Source: Roseivirga sp. (GTDB lineage: Bacteria > Bacteroidota > Bacteroidia > Cytophagales > Cyclobacteriaceae). Taken from it: a stretch of DNA of 64,000 bases. The DNA lies in assembly GCA_029262895.1 (NCBI GenBank), contig JAJCYM010000070.1:62001-126000 (forward strand), given 5' to 3'. The stretch's first letter is position 1, and every line of letters starts with the position of its first letter. A model generated the notes under the pieces. It did no database searches, had not been told where the DNA came from, and was given only the letters and a program-made list of their open reading frames with translations. Positions 15,569 through 24,036 of this stretch are shown in pieces. A program made the translations under genes and the position numbers.

Positions 15569-17497
15569 GTGTCAGTAAGAGAGGAAACTATCAATGAAAT
15601 AAAGAATCGCATCGACATTGTTGAGGTGATAGGCGATTTTGTTTCAATGAAAAAAGTGGGCAGCAACTATCGTGCACTGAGTCCATTTACGAACGAAAAA
15701 ACGCCATCCTTTTACGTCTCTCCCTCTAAGGAAATTTATAAGTGTTTTAGCTCTGGAAAAGGAGGCGATGCCATCTCATTTGTAATGGAAGTGGAGGGCA
15801 TTAATTATATCGAGGCACTTAAGTACCTGGCAGCAAAATACGGTATTGAAATAGAAGAAGAGGAGCAGACTGATGAGCAGATACAGGCTCAAAATGAGCG
15901 TGATAGTCTATTTATAGTGTTAAACTTTGCCAGTGAATATTTTTCAAAATTGCTTTGGGAAAATGAGGAAGGTCGATCTATTGGCCTGAGTTATTTTAAG
16001 GAACGAGGTTATTTGGAGTCAACCATAAAGCAGTTCGATCTGGGTTACAGCATTGAGGCCTGGGACGGATTGATGAATGCCGCCAAGGAAAAGGGTTTTA
16101 CGGAAGATATTCTTGAAAAGGCAGGTCTCATTTTGAAATCAGAAAACAAGGTCTATGATCGCTTTCGGGGCCGGGTTATGTTTCCCATCCACAATGTGGC
16201 TGGAAAGGTAATCGCCTTTGGTGCGCGTACACTCAGAAGTGATAAGAAACAGCCTAAGTACATCAACTCCCCGGAAACGGATGTATACCATAAGAGCAAT
16301 ATCCTATACGGTATGCATCAGGCTCGGCAGGCTGTCCGCAACGAGGATATGTGCTACCTGGTCGAAGGCTATACTGATGTAATTTCCTTACATCAGTCAG
16401 GTGTAACTAATGTGGTGTCTTCTTCGGGCACGTCCCTGACTAAGGAGCAAATTCAGCTGATCAGCCGATACACCAAGAACATTACTGTGCTGTATGACGG
16501 GGATAGTGCCGGCATCAAAGCCTCTTTTAGAGGGATTGATCTTATTCTTGAGCATGACCTCAACGTACGGGCTGTAGTTTTTCCGGATGGAGAAGATCCG
16601 GACAGCTATTCGAGGAAACTTGGTTCCGAGGCCTTTGAGAAATACCTGAAAGAGAAGGCTCAGGATTTTATCACGTTCAAGACCAATGTGCTTACCGATG
16701 GTGGTAAACAAAACGACCCCGTTCAACGAGTTGAGGTGATCAGGGATATAGTGGAGAGCATTTCGCTTATTCCTGATGGCATCAAAAGGTCTGTTTATAT
16801 CCGATCCTGCAGCGATCAACTCAAGATTGAGGAGCAGGTGCTGATATCTGAACTCAACAAAATATTGATTGCCAATCAGCGCAAAGACCGTCAGAAAGTT
16901 CAGCAAGAGCAGGTGGTTGAGCAGGATATTCAGGAGGCCGTGGCTACTCCTGAACAACAGGTGGTTGAGCACACTACTTTCTATGTGGAAAGGGAGTGCT
17001 TAAGGATGCTGATTAACTATGGTGCTGAGCCTTATGAAGAAAATCTGAGTATTGGTGAGTTTATAATGCAAGAGACTGCTGATATTTCATTTGAGCACCC
17101 TGAGATTGCCAATGTTTATCAAACGGCTATAAAGAGGCTATCAAATGGTCAGTCAGTAGAGCCAGATAACTTTATTTCCCCGGAGGACCCTCAAACCAGC
17201 CAATTAGTCATAGGCCTGCTGGACATGAAATATTTTGTTAGCGAAGGATGGTATGAACGGCATCGCATCCACACTTCCCATGAATCAGAAGATTTGCCTA
17301 AGGCCACTTTTAAGATTGTATTGAGACTTAAAAGAAAGAAACTCGAAGCGCTTATTGCTGAAAATGATGCAGATCTCAAATTGGCCGAAGATGCTGGAAA
17401 TATCATAGAATTAGAAAACTTATTAAAGATGCGTATGCAGCTTAAATCACTCTACGATCAGGTTACCTCTCAGCTCGGAATTGTCGTTTCGAAGTAA
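15569..17497 (+). CDS. dnaG: DNA primase DnaG
   Basis: A 642-residue primase with a GTG start (gtgtcagta). Order of domains: a CHC2-type N-terminal module (residues 1-100), the RNA-polymerase core, and TOPRIM with LVEGYTDVISL and LYDGDSAGIKA, then a helicase-binding C-terminal region rich in Glu and Gln. It makes RNA primers for replication. The zinc site is degenerate: the usual CPFH is SPFT (Ser 38, Thr 41) and CFGC is CFSS (Cys 59 kept, Ser 62). The DNA-contacting EKTPSF and GKGGD are intact, so the fold is probably retained without zinc. Confidence 0.95.
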   Translation: MSVREETINEIKNRIDIVEVIGDFVSMKKVGSNYRALSPFTNEKTPSFYVSPSKEIYKCFSSGKGGDAISFVMEVEGINYIEALKYLAAKYGIEIEEEEQTDEQIQAQNERDSLFIVLNFASEYFSKLLWENEEGRSIGLSYFKERGYLESTIKQFDLGYSIEAWDGLMNAAKEKGFTEDILEKAGLILKSENKVYDRFRGRVMFPIHNVAGKVIAFGARTLRSDKKQPKYINSPETDVYHKSNILYGMHQARQAVRNEDMCYLVEGYTDVISLHQSGVTNVVSSSGTSLTKEQIQLISRYTKNITVLYDGDSAGIKASFRGIDLILEHDLNVRAVVFPDGEDPDSYSRKLGSEAFEKYLKEKAQDFITFKTNVLTDGGKQNDPVQRVEVIRDIVESISLIPDGIKRSVYIRSCSDQLKIEEQVLISELNKILIANQRKDRQKVQQEQVVEQDIQEAVATPEQQVVEHTTFYVERECLRMLINYGAEPYEENLSIGEFIMQETADISFEHPEIANVYQTAIKRLSNGQSVEPDNFISPEDPQTSQLVIGLLDMKYFVSEGWYERHRIHTSHESEDLPKATFKIVLRLKRKKLEALIAENDADLKLAEDAGNIIELENLLKMRMQLKSLYDQVTSQLGIVVSK

Positions 17498-17521
17498 TTT
17501 TTTCGCCCAACTATTCCTTCT

Positions 17522-17529
17522 TACATTTG
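17522..17529 (+). promoter_or_regulatory. Candidate -7 box for the ribB-like gene
   Basis: TACATTTG matches the Bacteroidota sigma-A -7 consensus TAnnTTTG and ends 19 bases before the ATG at 17549. The -33 element is weak (T-rich, no clean TTG at the ideal spacing). Confidence 0.45.
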
Positions 17530-17548
17530 TGCGATTGAAAATTAAGCG

Positions 17549-18679
17549 ATGCCCGTTAAGACCCAGTTAGATACTATTGAAGAAGCCATTGAGGCAATCA
17601 GAAATGGTGAAGTAATTATTGTAGTAGATGATGAAGACCGCGAAAATGAAGGTGACTTCATTTGTGCTGCGGATAAAATCACTCCACAAATTGTGAATTT
17701 CATGGCCACGCATGGCAGAGGGCTGATTTGTGCCCCCCTGGTTGCAGAGCGTTGTGAGGAGTTGGGGCTAGAGCTGATGGTAGGCAAGAACACGGTTTTG
17801 CACGAGACTCCTTTCACTGTTTCAGTGGACTTGCAAGGCCATGGTTGTACCACAGGTATTTCTGCAAGCGACCGTGCTAAGACTATCAAGGCCTTGGTTG
17901 ACCCCGATACTAAGCCAGAAGAACTTGGCAAGCCAGGTCATATATTCCCATTGAAAGCGCAAAAAGGCGGTGTATTGAGAAGGACAGGGCATACTGAGGC
18001 GGCTATCGATTTTGCCCGTTTGGCCGGTCTTGCTCCCGGAGGTGTGCTGGTCGAGATAATGAACGAGGATGGTACGATGGCGCGTTTGCCTGATTTGTAC
18101 AAGGTAGCCGAGCGTTTCAATTTGAAGATTGTTTCTATTGCAGACTTGATCTCTTATCGTATTGAAAAAGAGAGTCTGATTGAGAAGGAACTTGGCGTTG
18201 ATTTGCCCACTGAGTATGGCGACTTTCATCTTCAGGCCTATACGCAGAAAAACTCAGGAGAAGTGCATTTGGCGGTAGTCAAAGGTACTTGGGAACCAGA
18301 TGAACCTGTGCTTGTACGTGTACATTCAAGCAGCACCTTGGGTGATATCTTTGGCTTCAATTTGGACACCGGAAATCCTATTAAATACGCACTGCAAATG
18401 ATTGAAAAGGAGGGCAAAGGGGTAGTGCTCTATATGAATCAGGGTGCCAGAGGCGGAAGGCTTTTAAATGAGCTGAAGGCTTTGCAAAGTGAAGGTTCAG
18501 CAAGTTCTGGCAAGTACGGTCTGAAGATGGATCAGAAAGATTATGGGGTAGGTGCACAAATTCTTAGAGATTTGGGTGTTAAGAAACTGCGCCTGATTTC
18601 CAATACCGCTCTCAAGCGCGTAGGCTTGATAGGCTATGGGCTTGAGATTGAGGAATATGTTGCCTTGGAGACTAATTAA
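17549..18679 (+). CDS. ribB: RibBA-like protein with a degenerate GTP cyclohydrolase II half
   Basis: A 376-residue fusion. The N-terminal 200 residues are a complete 3,4-dihydroxy-2-butanone-4-phosphate synthase: [11 protein letters not shown] near 28-38, THGRGLIC, and [13 protein letters not shown]. It makes the four-carbon precursor of riboflavin from ribulose 5-phosphate. The C-terminal half keeps the GTP cyclohydrolase II fold ([35 protein letters not shown]) but the three zinc cysteines are gone: SECLTGD is SSSTLGD, and the CDC segment is replaced by LDTGN. The EGRGIGL loop is GARGGRL. So the RibA half is probably inactive or regulatory, and a separate ribA should exist elsewhere. Confidence 0.92.
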   Translation: MPVKTQLDTIEEAIEAIRNGEVIIVVDDEDRENEGDFICAADKITPQIVNFMATHGRGLICAPLVAERCEELGLELMVGKNTVLHETPFTVSVDLQGHGCTTGISASDRAKTIKALVDPDTKPEELGKPGHIFPLKAQKGGVLRRTGHTEAAIDFARLAGLAPGGVLVEIMNEDGTMARLPDLYKVAERFNLKIVSIADLISYRIEKESLIEKELGVDLPTEYGDFHLQAYTQKNSGEVHLAVVKGTWEPDEPVLVRVHSSSTLGDIFGFNLDTGNPIKYALQMIEKEGKGVVLYMNQGARGGRLLNELKALQSEGSASSGKYGLKMDQKDYGVGAQILRDLGVKKLRLISNTALKRVGLIGYGLEIEEYVALETN

Positions 18680-18725
18680 CCTTACCTTTTTAAAACATTT
18701 CCCAGACAATTCGTTTAAAAAATAA

Positions 18726-19367
18726 GTGAAGTGGACTACTACGATATTACTTACGCTTGTACTGTCTGTTCAAAGTCAGGCACAGATTTTCCCCTCCGAA
18801 CAGTGGCATGAGGGGCAGGCTACACTGAAGGATAACAGGGTTGTCAAAGGCCAACTCAGGTATGACCTTGAGCGTGATGCAATTCAGATCAGGGTAGGAG
18901 ATAGGATTGAAACCTATAGCTCTCAGCTTGTTTTCAAATTTTCTTTGATTCAATCTGGAGATGATTTTGTAAGGAGATTCTTCACTTTGCCTTATGCAAA
19001 TCAGCCAGGGTACAAAAGCATTCCAAGGTTTTTCGAGGTTATTGTTGAAGGAAAAATGACTCTACTGGCCAGGGAATATATTGCCCAGGTGACTACGGGC
19101 AATCGCGCAACCAGTTATAATCGTTATCGGGGTTATTCGGTTTCCCAAGGCAATAGAACCGCAACCAGAAGTATACTGACTTATAAAATGTTTTTTCTGG
19201 ATCATGAAGGCAACCTGGTTGAGCACAGCGGTAGAAAAAAAGATATCTACATTGTATTGAGGGAAAATTCAGGAGAGGTCAAAAAATATATAAAAAGCCA
19301 TCGCCTAAAAGTTGATAAGTTGGAAGATGTTGCGAAATTGGTCGCTCATTACAACACACTTATCTGA
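18726..19367 (+). CDS. Small secreted protein of unknown function
   Basis: A 213-residue protein starting at GTG 18726, with a signal peptide (hydrophobic core residues 5-14, cut after SQAQ). The mature part is beta-rich, with a basic RYRGYSVSQGNRTATRS loop in the middle. I do not recognise a named family. Its stop codon directly abuts the surE start (TGA then ATG), so the two are co-transcribed, but the sequence gives no reason for a functional link. Confidence 0.75.
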   Translation: MKWTTTILLTLVLSVQSQAQIFPSEQWHEGQATLKDNRVVKGQLRYDLERDAIQIRVGDRIETYSSQLVFKFSLIQSGDDFVRRFFTLPYANQPGYKSIPRFFEVIVEGKMTLLAREYIAQVTTGNRATSYNRYRGYSVSQGNRTATRSILTYKMFFLDHEGNLVEHSGRKKDIYIVLRENSGEVKKYIKSHRLKVDKLEDVAKLVAHYNTLI

Positions 19368-20144
19368 ATGTCCAAACCCCTTATTCTAGTTTCAAATGAT
19401 GATGGTATAACTTCCAGAGGTATTCGCTATCTGGTAGAAGCCATGGCGACTCTTGGTGAGGTCATAGTCGTAGCACCCGATAGTCCTCAATCGGGTATGG
19501 GGCACGCCATTACTATCGGAAATCCATTAAGATTGACGGAGGTTGATATTTTCAAAGATTTGGACGTAATCGCCTATAAGAGTTCAGGTACTCCAGCCGA
19601 CTGTATTAAACTGGCAAAACATCATTTGTTGAAAGAGCGAAATCCTGATTTGGTGGTAAGTGGAATTAATCATGGTAGCAATTTGGCCATAAGTGTTCTT
19701 TACTCCGGCACTATGTCGGCTGCAATTGAGGGGGCGATTGAAGGCTATCCGGCCGTTGGATTCTCCCTATGTGATTTTTCGCATAAGGCTGATTTTACCC
19801 ATGCTATGGATTCAGTTAAGCATGTTGCCCGGCAAGTGCTCGAAAAAGGCTTGCTGCCAGGCGTAGCTTTAAGTGTGAATATTCCTCCAAAGCAGAATGA
19901 GCCTATTCAGGGCATCAAGATTTGCAGGCAGGCGAAAGCACATTGGGAGGAAGAATTTGATCATAGAAGAGACCCTTATGGCAGACCTTACTTTTGGTTG
20001 GCTGGAAACTTTGTCAACAATGACAAGGGGGAAGATTCAGATGTTTGGGCGGTGGACCACAATTATGTTTCTGTGGTACCCTGCCAATACGATATGACTG
20101 CTCATCATAGTATAGCTCAATTGAATGCGGATTGGGATATTTGA
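19368..20144 (+). CDS. surE: 5'/3'-nucleotidase SurE
   Basis: A 258-residue SurE phosphatase. The metal-binding SNDDG lies at residues 9-13, followed by APDSPQSGMGHAIT, SSGTPADC and VSGINHGSNL, then YSGTMSAAIEGA, all in family order. It removes phosphate from nucleoside monophosphates and is linked to stationary-phase survival. The length is typical. ATG follows the preceding stop directly. Confidence 0.95.
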   Translation: MSKPLILVSNDDGITSRGIRYLVEAMATLGEVIVVAPDSPQSGMGHAITIGNPLRLTEVDIFKDLDVIAYKSSGTPADCIKLAKHHLLKERNPDLVVSGINHGSNLAISVLYSGTMSAAIEGAIEGYPAVGFSLCDFSHKADFTHAMDSVKHVARQVLEKGLLPGVALSVNIPPKQNEPIQGIKICRQAKAHWEEEFDHRRDPYGRPYFWLAGNFVNNDKGEDSDVWAVDHNYVSVVPCQYDMTAHHSIAQLNADWDI

Positions 20145-20289
20145 TTAGTGTAAGTATATCCGTGATCATCAATCCTACTTGAGCATTTGGGTGGAACAAC
20201 TCAATTATTGTAAAAATCATTTAAAATGTAATCATCAAATGTTTCAAGTATATTGATTATAATGAAAATTATATTCTAGAGACACTTAT

Positions 20290-21621
20290 TTGATGAAAGA
20301 AATAATCTTAAAGATTCAGAAGCATTTCAGGCCCGAAAGCCCCATTGATACTTCAGAAAAATTAGTGGGTCGTAAAGTTGAGGTAAGGGAGTTGAAAATT
20401 TCACTTTTCACACAAGGAAGGCAATCTTTTGTGACTGGGTCAAGAGGTATTGGGAAATCCTCCTTGATAAATGTTATTTCCAAGGAGTTCTGCGAAGAAA
20501 CTGGAGCTAAATTGAGACTTCACAGATGTTCCAAGTATGACAAATTTGAGTCAATCTTTCACACTTTTATTCAGAACACACAATTAAACAAGAATATTGT
20601 AACAACCGAATCATCGATTTCAAAGGACAAGAGTGGTTCAATCAATGTAAAGATTTTAGAAGCAGGAAGATCTAAGAATATTTCAACCTCAGAGATTAGC
20701 AATGAATTATTAAAACGGCAAATCAGCCCAAGCAGTGTTTCGGATTTCTTTTGTGATAAAGAATATTTACTTGTAGTTGACGAGTTTGATAGAATAGAAG
20801 ATGAAGATGTTAAAACGAAGATTGCAGAAACCGTTAGATATTTTTCAGACTCAAGGTCAAATTCACATTTGATAATTGCCGGAATTAATCTAAGTGGGAG
20901 AGATTTTTTTAATAGACACGAGAGCAGTCTCAGGAGTACCTCGTTGATTGATTTGCAACGAATTGATGATCGCGAACTTCTCAAAATAATTAATTCTGGG
21001 GTAGAGGAATTAGGGCTTGAATTTGACGATTTTGTAAAGGCCGCAATTATCTGGATTTCTAACGGGTTGCCATATTATGTTCATTTTATTTGTCAACAGC
21101 TTGCGATAGGTGCTCTAATTGAGGACCGACCAGACCTTCATTTCGATAATTTGGTTGGAATCCTTGACGGCTTTTCGAACTCCGGGGCAGTTCAGGTGGC
21201 GCGTCAGTCATTTTTGGATGCAACAAGTGTTCCGCCTCAGGGTCACAATTCCCCATTGTATCATTATTTTGGAAGAGCTGGCCAGTTGATGGAAGAATAT
21301 GATTTGAAACAATTTTTAGAGGAGATTGTCTTTTGTTTTTCTTGTATTGATGATGGTGATCAGAACAAAGTGAGTAAGGCTTTAGGAATGTATAAATCAC
21401 TGAACGGAGAATTGGCAATTAACCTTGATGAAGAGGATTTTGAATTCGTCCTAAAAGAATTCGTGCAATCCAGTGATTTGATTATTCAAAAAGACCAATT
21501 CTATGAATTCGAGGATAGTTTTCATAAGTCATTTGTTAGGTTAAAATGCTTAATGTATTTCTTAAAGAAAGGAAGGAGAGATTTAATCAGACCTTTGAAT
21601 CAGGACTTGGCAAAAATCTAA
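20290..21621 (+). CDS. P-loop ATPase of AAA/STAND type, function unknown
   Basis: A 443-residue ATPase. An N-terminal VGRKVEVREL segment (residues 26-35) is like the ORC1/Cdc6 and STAND GRxxE motif. Walker A is GSRGIGKSS (50-58) and Walker B is LLVVDEFD (160-167), with a possible sensor region around SGRDFFNRHESSLRS (about 203-217). The C-terminal 200 residues are helical and resemble a winged-helix or superhelical effector region. No nuclease, TIR or membrane domain is seen. The gene is AT-rich compared with surE before it and stands alone. Lone ATPases of this kind are often defence or mobile-element genes; this is context only. Confidence 0.72.
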   Translation: MMKEIILKIQKHFRPESPIDTSEKLVGRKVEVRELKISLFTQGRQSFVTGSRGIGKSSLINVISKEFCEETGAKLRLHRCSKYDKFESIFHTFIQNTQLNKNIVTTESSISKDKSGSINVKILEAGRSKNISTSEISNELLKRQISPSSVSDFFCDKEYLLVVDEFDRIEDEDVKTKIAETVRYFSDSRSNSHLIIAGINLSGRDFFNRHESSLRSTSLIDLQRIDDRELLKIINSGVEELGLEFDDFVKAAIIWISNGLPYYVHFICQQLAIGALIEDRPDLHFDNLVGILDGFSNSGAVQVARQSFLDATSVPPQGHNSPLYHYFGRAGQLMEEYDLKQFLEEIVFCFSCIDDGDQNKVSKALGMYKSLNGELAINLDEEDFEFVLKEFVQSSDLIIQKDQFYEFEDSFHKSFVRLKCLMYFLKKGRRDLIRPLNQDLAKI

Positions 21622-21688
21622 AATATCACAACGAGTAATTCCCAAGTACCAAATTGGCTTTTCCTGTTTGTATTATAGTGGAGAATCA

Positions 21689-21717
21689 ACGACCGGCACT
21701 ACTATAGTGCCGGTCGT
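21689..21717. terminator. Strong hairpin between convergent genes
   Basis: ACGACCGGCACTA (21689-21701) and TAGTGCCGGTCGT (21705-21717) form a perfect 13-base stem with a CTA loop, midway between the ATPase gene and the convergent cysteine-rich peptide gene. There is no T-run on either strand, so it may be a bidirectional stop aided by Rho, or an RNA-stability element. Confidence 0.6.
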
Positions 21718-21768
21718 CTTAGCATAGCATATGCTAGAATCTAACTGTGCCATTTTTTGTTTAAATGA

Positions 21769-22107
21769 CTAGTGGTCATGGGGGTTAATAAGGCCGCATA
21801 ATCCAGCTGTGTGACATGCGTCCATATCTGAATCAAATTTATTATCTGCAGTCATTTTGCAAGTTACATTTGCACTTGACGGAACGCTATAATTACAGTT
21901 GCACTCCGCATAGCCAGCTTGTTTGTTACAGATTGCGGCTTGTACGCAAGCCGTAGTTGGCATTATCTGAGCCATACAATTAGCAAATGTCGTAGCGGCT
22001 TCTTCATTACACGTTGTTGTTGGAGCTGCCTCCATTGAACCCGTATAAGTGACCCCAAACGCGATGATGGCCATTAATAAACATAGAACTCTGATGTACT
22101 TTTTCAT
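21769..22107 (-). CDS. Secreted cysteine-rich small protein
   Basis: A 112-residue protein from the ATG at 22107 (MKKYIRVL); the frame continues 27 codons upstream, but only this start gives a signal peptide (hydrophobic residues 7-19, likely cut near MEAA). The mature part of about 85 residues contains nine cysteines and ends in HDH. It is probably a disulfide-stabilised exported protein. The gene directly upstream on the same strand encodes a membrane-anchored thioredoxin, a natural oxidase, reductase or isomerase partner. No family is recognised; it might be a toxin, a signalling peptide or a metal-binding protein. Confidence 0.7.
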   Translation of the reverse strand: MKKYIRVLCLLMAIIAFGVTYTGSMEAAPTTTCNEEAATTFANCMAQIMPTTACVQAAICNKQAGYAECNCNYSVPSSANVTCKMTADNKFDSDMDACHTAGLCGLINPHDH

Positions 22108-22133
22108 AAAGATTGGTTTAGTTAATAAATAGT

Positions 22134-22649
22134 TTATAAAATTCGAATTACTTCTTGTTCGGTTTTTTGATCTAGCTTCCCTAGCCAAATTTGTTTCACT
22201 TTCCCATCCGGCTCGACTACAATAAGTGTTGGAACTACCGAGATTTTCACTCCTGAAAAATCAAGGCTGATTAGTTTGTCTGGAGTGATTCCTATGGAAT
22301 CTAAGATTGGTCGCTGCCTGTCTCGGTTCACTGAACCATTAACAGCCATTACGATTTTAACATCTGAAGATATTAGGTCTCGTTCTGCAATTAGGGATTT
22401 GTAAAAAGGGAGGCTCAAATTACAAAAAGGACAATCTGGCGAGACGGCCAAAAGAATAATTTTAGATGCTTCTTGCGAAGCAAGGAGCTCCAGTGCTTCA
22501 TAGGTTTGCCCTTCTTTTATGGTGTCAGAATCTGGTTTAGATGATATTGACGAAGAGCTTAGGTTGGAGTGAATTAAGAGGCTGCAGGTGATTATGATTA
22601 ATAAATATGCGGAATACTCCAAAACACTTTTGATTTTAGCAAATTTCAT
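22134..22649 (-). CDS. Membrane-anchored thioredoxin-fold protein (TlpA/AhpC-like)
   Basis: A 171-residue protein with an N-terminal hydrophobic anchor (residues 11-27) and a thioredoxin fold facing the periplasm. The active site is CPFC in AVSPDCPFCNLSLPFY, and the cis-proline loop is VVPTLIVVEPDGKV. It should exchange disulfides on exported proteins. It ends 26 bases before the ATG of the cysteine-rich secreted protein, so the two are likely one transcript, and the cysteine-rich protein is the obvious candidate substrate (inference). The gene is AT-rich, like its neighbours. Confidence 0.82.
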   Translation of the reverse strand: MKFAKIKSVLEYSAYLLIIITCSLLIHSNLSSSSISSKPDSDTIKEGQTYEALELLASQEASKIILLAVSPDCPFCNLSLPFYKSLIAERDLISSDVKIVMAVNGSVNRDRQRPILDSIGITPDKLISLDFSGVKISVVPTLIVVEPDGKVKQIWLGKLDQKTEQEVIRIL

Positions 22650-23090
22650 AATCTGTTAGTTTGGGATGAGAATCAAATTCATGGAGAATACAAGTATAGT
22701 CCGATGGTTGAGGTGATAAATATGTTGGGCCAGTGAGCACTTGAATATTAGTATATGAACAGAAATAATTGTACTATACTATATTAACTACTAGAATACT
22801 ATTGACCCTTTCACATGAAGATGTGATTTAATTATTTCTAAAATAATTTTGGAATACCTTTTGAGTTAACAGTGACTGTTTCATCTCAATGCTATCTGGC
22901 AATGATTAAATTAGAGATAGTCCGAAGAGCTTTCTTAGGCTGAACTTGGTGAGGGGTCTGAGCGATCATGGTTATAATACCAATATCTAATTGTCGATTA
23001 GAAGAACCCGGGACATTAGTGGATTTCGACATTTATTCTGTACTTCTGATTCCAAATGCAATATTCATTGAAGTCAGCTCTGGGTTAAAA
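22650..23090. other. 441-base non-coding gap upstream of the thioredoxin gene
   Basis: No convincing gene is seen. The stretch is AT-rich and contains two small perfect inverted repeats, TCACAT/ATGTGA at 22811-22826 and AATTATTT/AAATAATT at 22830-22848. They lie 160-200 bases upstream of the thioredoxin-peptide unit and could take part in its control. The rest shows no recognised RNA, promoter consensus or repeat. Confidence 0.4.
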
Positions 23091-23327
23091 TCAACCCTCC
23101 TTTTTTTTCGGCACGGGATCATAACCATCCCCACCCCAAGGGTGGCAACGGGCAATTCTCTTTATACCTAGCCAGGTGCCTTTGATAATTCCCCATTCCT
23201 GGATGGCCTGAACAGCATAGGAGGAACAGGTAGGAGAGAAGCGACAGCTAGCACCTAGCATTGGGGATATGGCGTATTGATACACGCGGATGGGGAAAAT
23301 GAATATGGCTTTGAGAATTTTGTTCAT
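23091..23327 (-). CDS. yidD: Membrane protein insertion efficiency factor YidD
   Basis: A 78-residue protein with all family marks: [26 protein letters not shown] and [17 protein letters not shown]. YidD is a small membrane-associated factor thought to assist YidC in inserting inner-membrane proteins. It ends in a basic KKKEG tail. It follows dcd, cysS and folE on the same strand but is separated from dcd by a 184-base gap holding a MITE-like repeat. Confidence 0.95.
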   Translation of the reverse strand: MNKILKAIFIFPIRVYQYAISPMLGASCRFSPTCSSYAVQAIQEWGIIKGTWLGIKRIARCHPWGGDGYDPVPKKKEG

Positions 23328-23348
23328 TTCAGATTTGACCCGTTAGAA

Positions 23349-23504
23349 CGTCATGCCTGCCTTTGTCGGCAGACAGGCCGGAAAATTAGGATTTATATTT
23401 TGAATAAATCCTAATTTATCCAGTATCTCGATTAATGAAGTGAGAATGAGATTCCGGACATTTTTATTCTTTGTAAAGTTGCGAATAAAAATTCCGGAAT
23501 GACG
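23349..23504. repeat. MITE-like palindromic element
   Basis: A 156-base unit bounded by CGTCATGCC (23349-23357) and GGAATGACG (23496-23504), which match as inverted ends at 8 of 9 positions. Inside are a perfect 14-base inverted repeat, AAATTAGGATTTAT at 23383-23396 with its complement at 23404-23417 (loop 7), and a second near-perfect hairpin with ATTCCGGA ends at 23451-23469 and 23483-23500. It fills the dcd-yidD gap. There is no coding capacity. Confidence 0.55.
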
Positions 23505-23511
23505 ATCACCA

Positions 23512-24030
23512 TCATTTAAAATCCTTATAAAGCATGCTGGCCTGAATGCCTTTGTTGTTTTGATACTTGCCGTTTTGGTAAGTGTCATAGTCACCCTCAA
23601 TGGAGTGATAGAATATCTGGCAAATCTCCACGCCTGCATAAATACGGATAGGTTGAATGCAGAAGATCTCCAAGGTCCAGAAGCCATTAAAGCCTACATC
23701 TCCAAAACCAGCAGTTACATGAATGAACAAGCCAAGCCTGCCAATTGAGGAACGCCCTTCAAGCATCGGAACATATTTCGATGTCTCGGTGTGTTCTATA
23801 GTTCTACCCAGATAGAGTTTACCGGTCTCCAGCAGTAACCCCTCTTCAGGGATGGTCATAGGTGTGGTTGGATTAGGTTTTTTCATATCCAACTCCTTGC
23901 TCTCATAAACCAACAAATCCTGGTGTAGTCGAAGGTTGTAACTATTTGGATTCAGCTGATTTTCGTCAAAGGGCTCGATGTTGATGCCATCTCCCAACTC
24001 CTTTTTGATTTCTTTTCCCGAGAGGATCAT
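23512..24030 (-). CDS. dcd: dCTP deaminase
   Basis: A 172-residue dCTP deaminase. The trimer active-site signature EGRSSIGRLGLFIHVTAGFGDVGF is present near residues 90-115, as are NPNSYNLRL (28-36) and the C-terminal YQNNKGIQASMLYKD. It converts dCTP to dUTP, feeding thymidylate synthesis. The gene lies six bases after cysS on the same strand, as the third gene of the folE-cysS-dcd run. Confidence 0.94.
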   Translation of the reverse strand: MILSGKEIKKELGDGINIEPFDENQLNPNSYNLRLHQDLLVYESKELDMKKPNPTTPMTIPEEGLLLETGKLYLGRTIEHTETSKYVPMLEGRSSIGRLGLFIHVTAGFGDVGFNGFWTLEIFCIQPIRIYAGVEICQIFYHSIEGDYDTYQNGKYQNNKGIQASMLYKDFK

Positions 24031-24036
24031 GTGTTG

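Noticed and set aside
17822..18229. 135-residue minus-strand frame within ribBA
   Set aside because: Fully inside a well-supported gene and without any recognisable feature.
22968..23171. 67-residue frame left of yidD
   Set aside because: It overlaps yidD by 81 bases on the opposite strand, has no family match I can see, and lacks a start signal.
23343..23687. 114-residue frame across the MITE-like repeat
   Set aside because: It overlaps dcd in another frame and is built from the palindromic repeat; not a credible gene.
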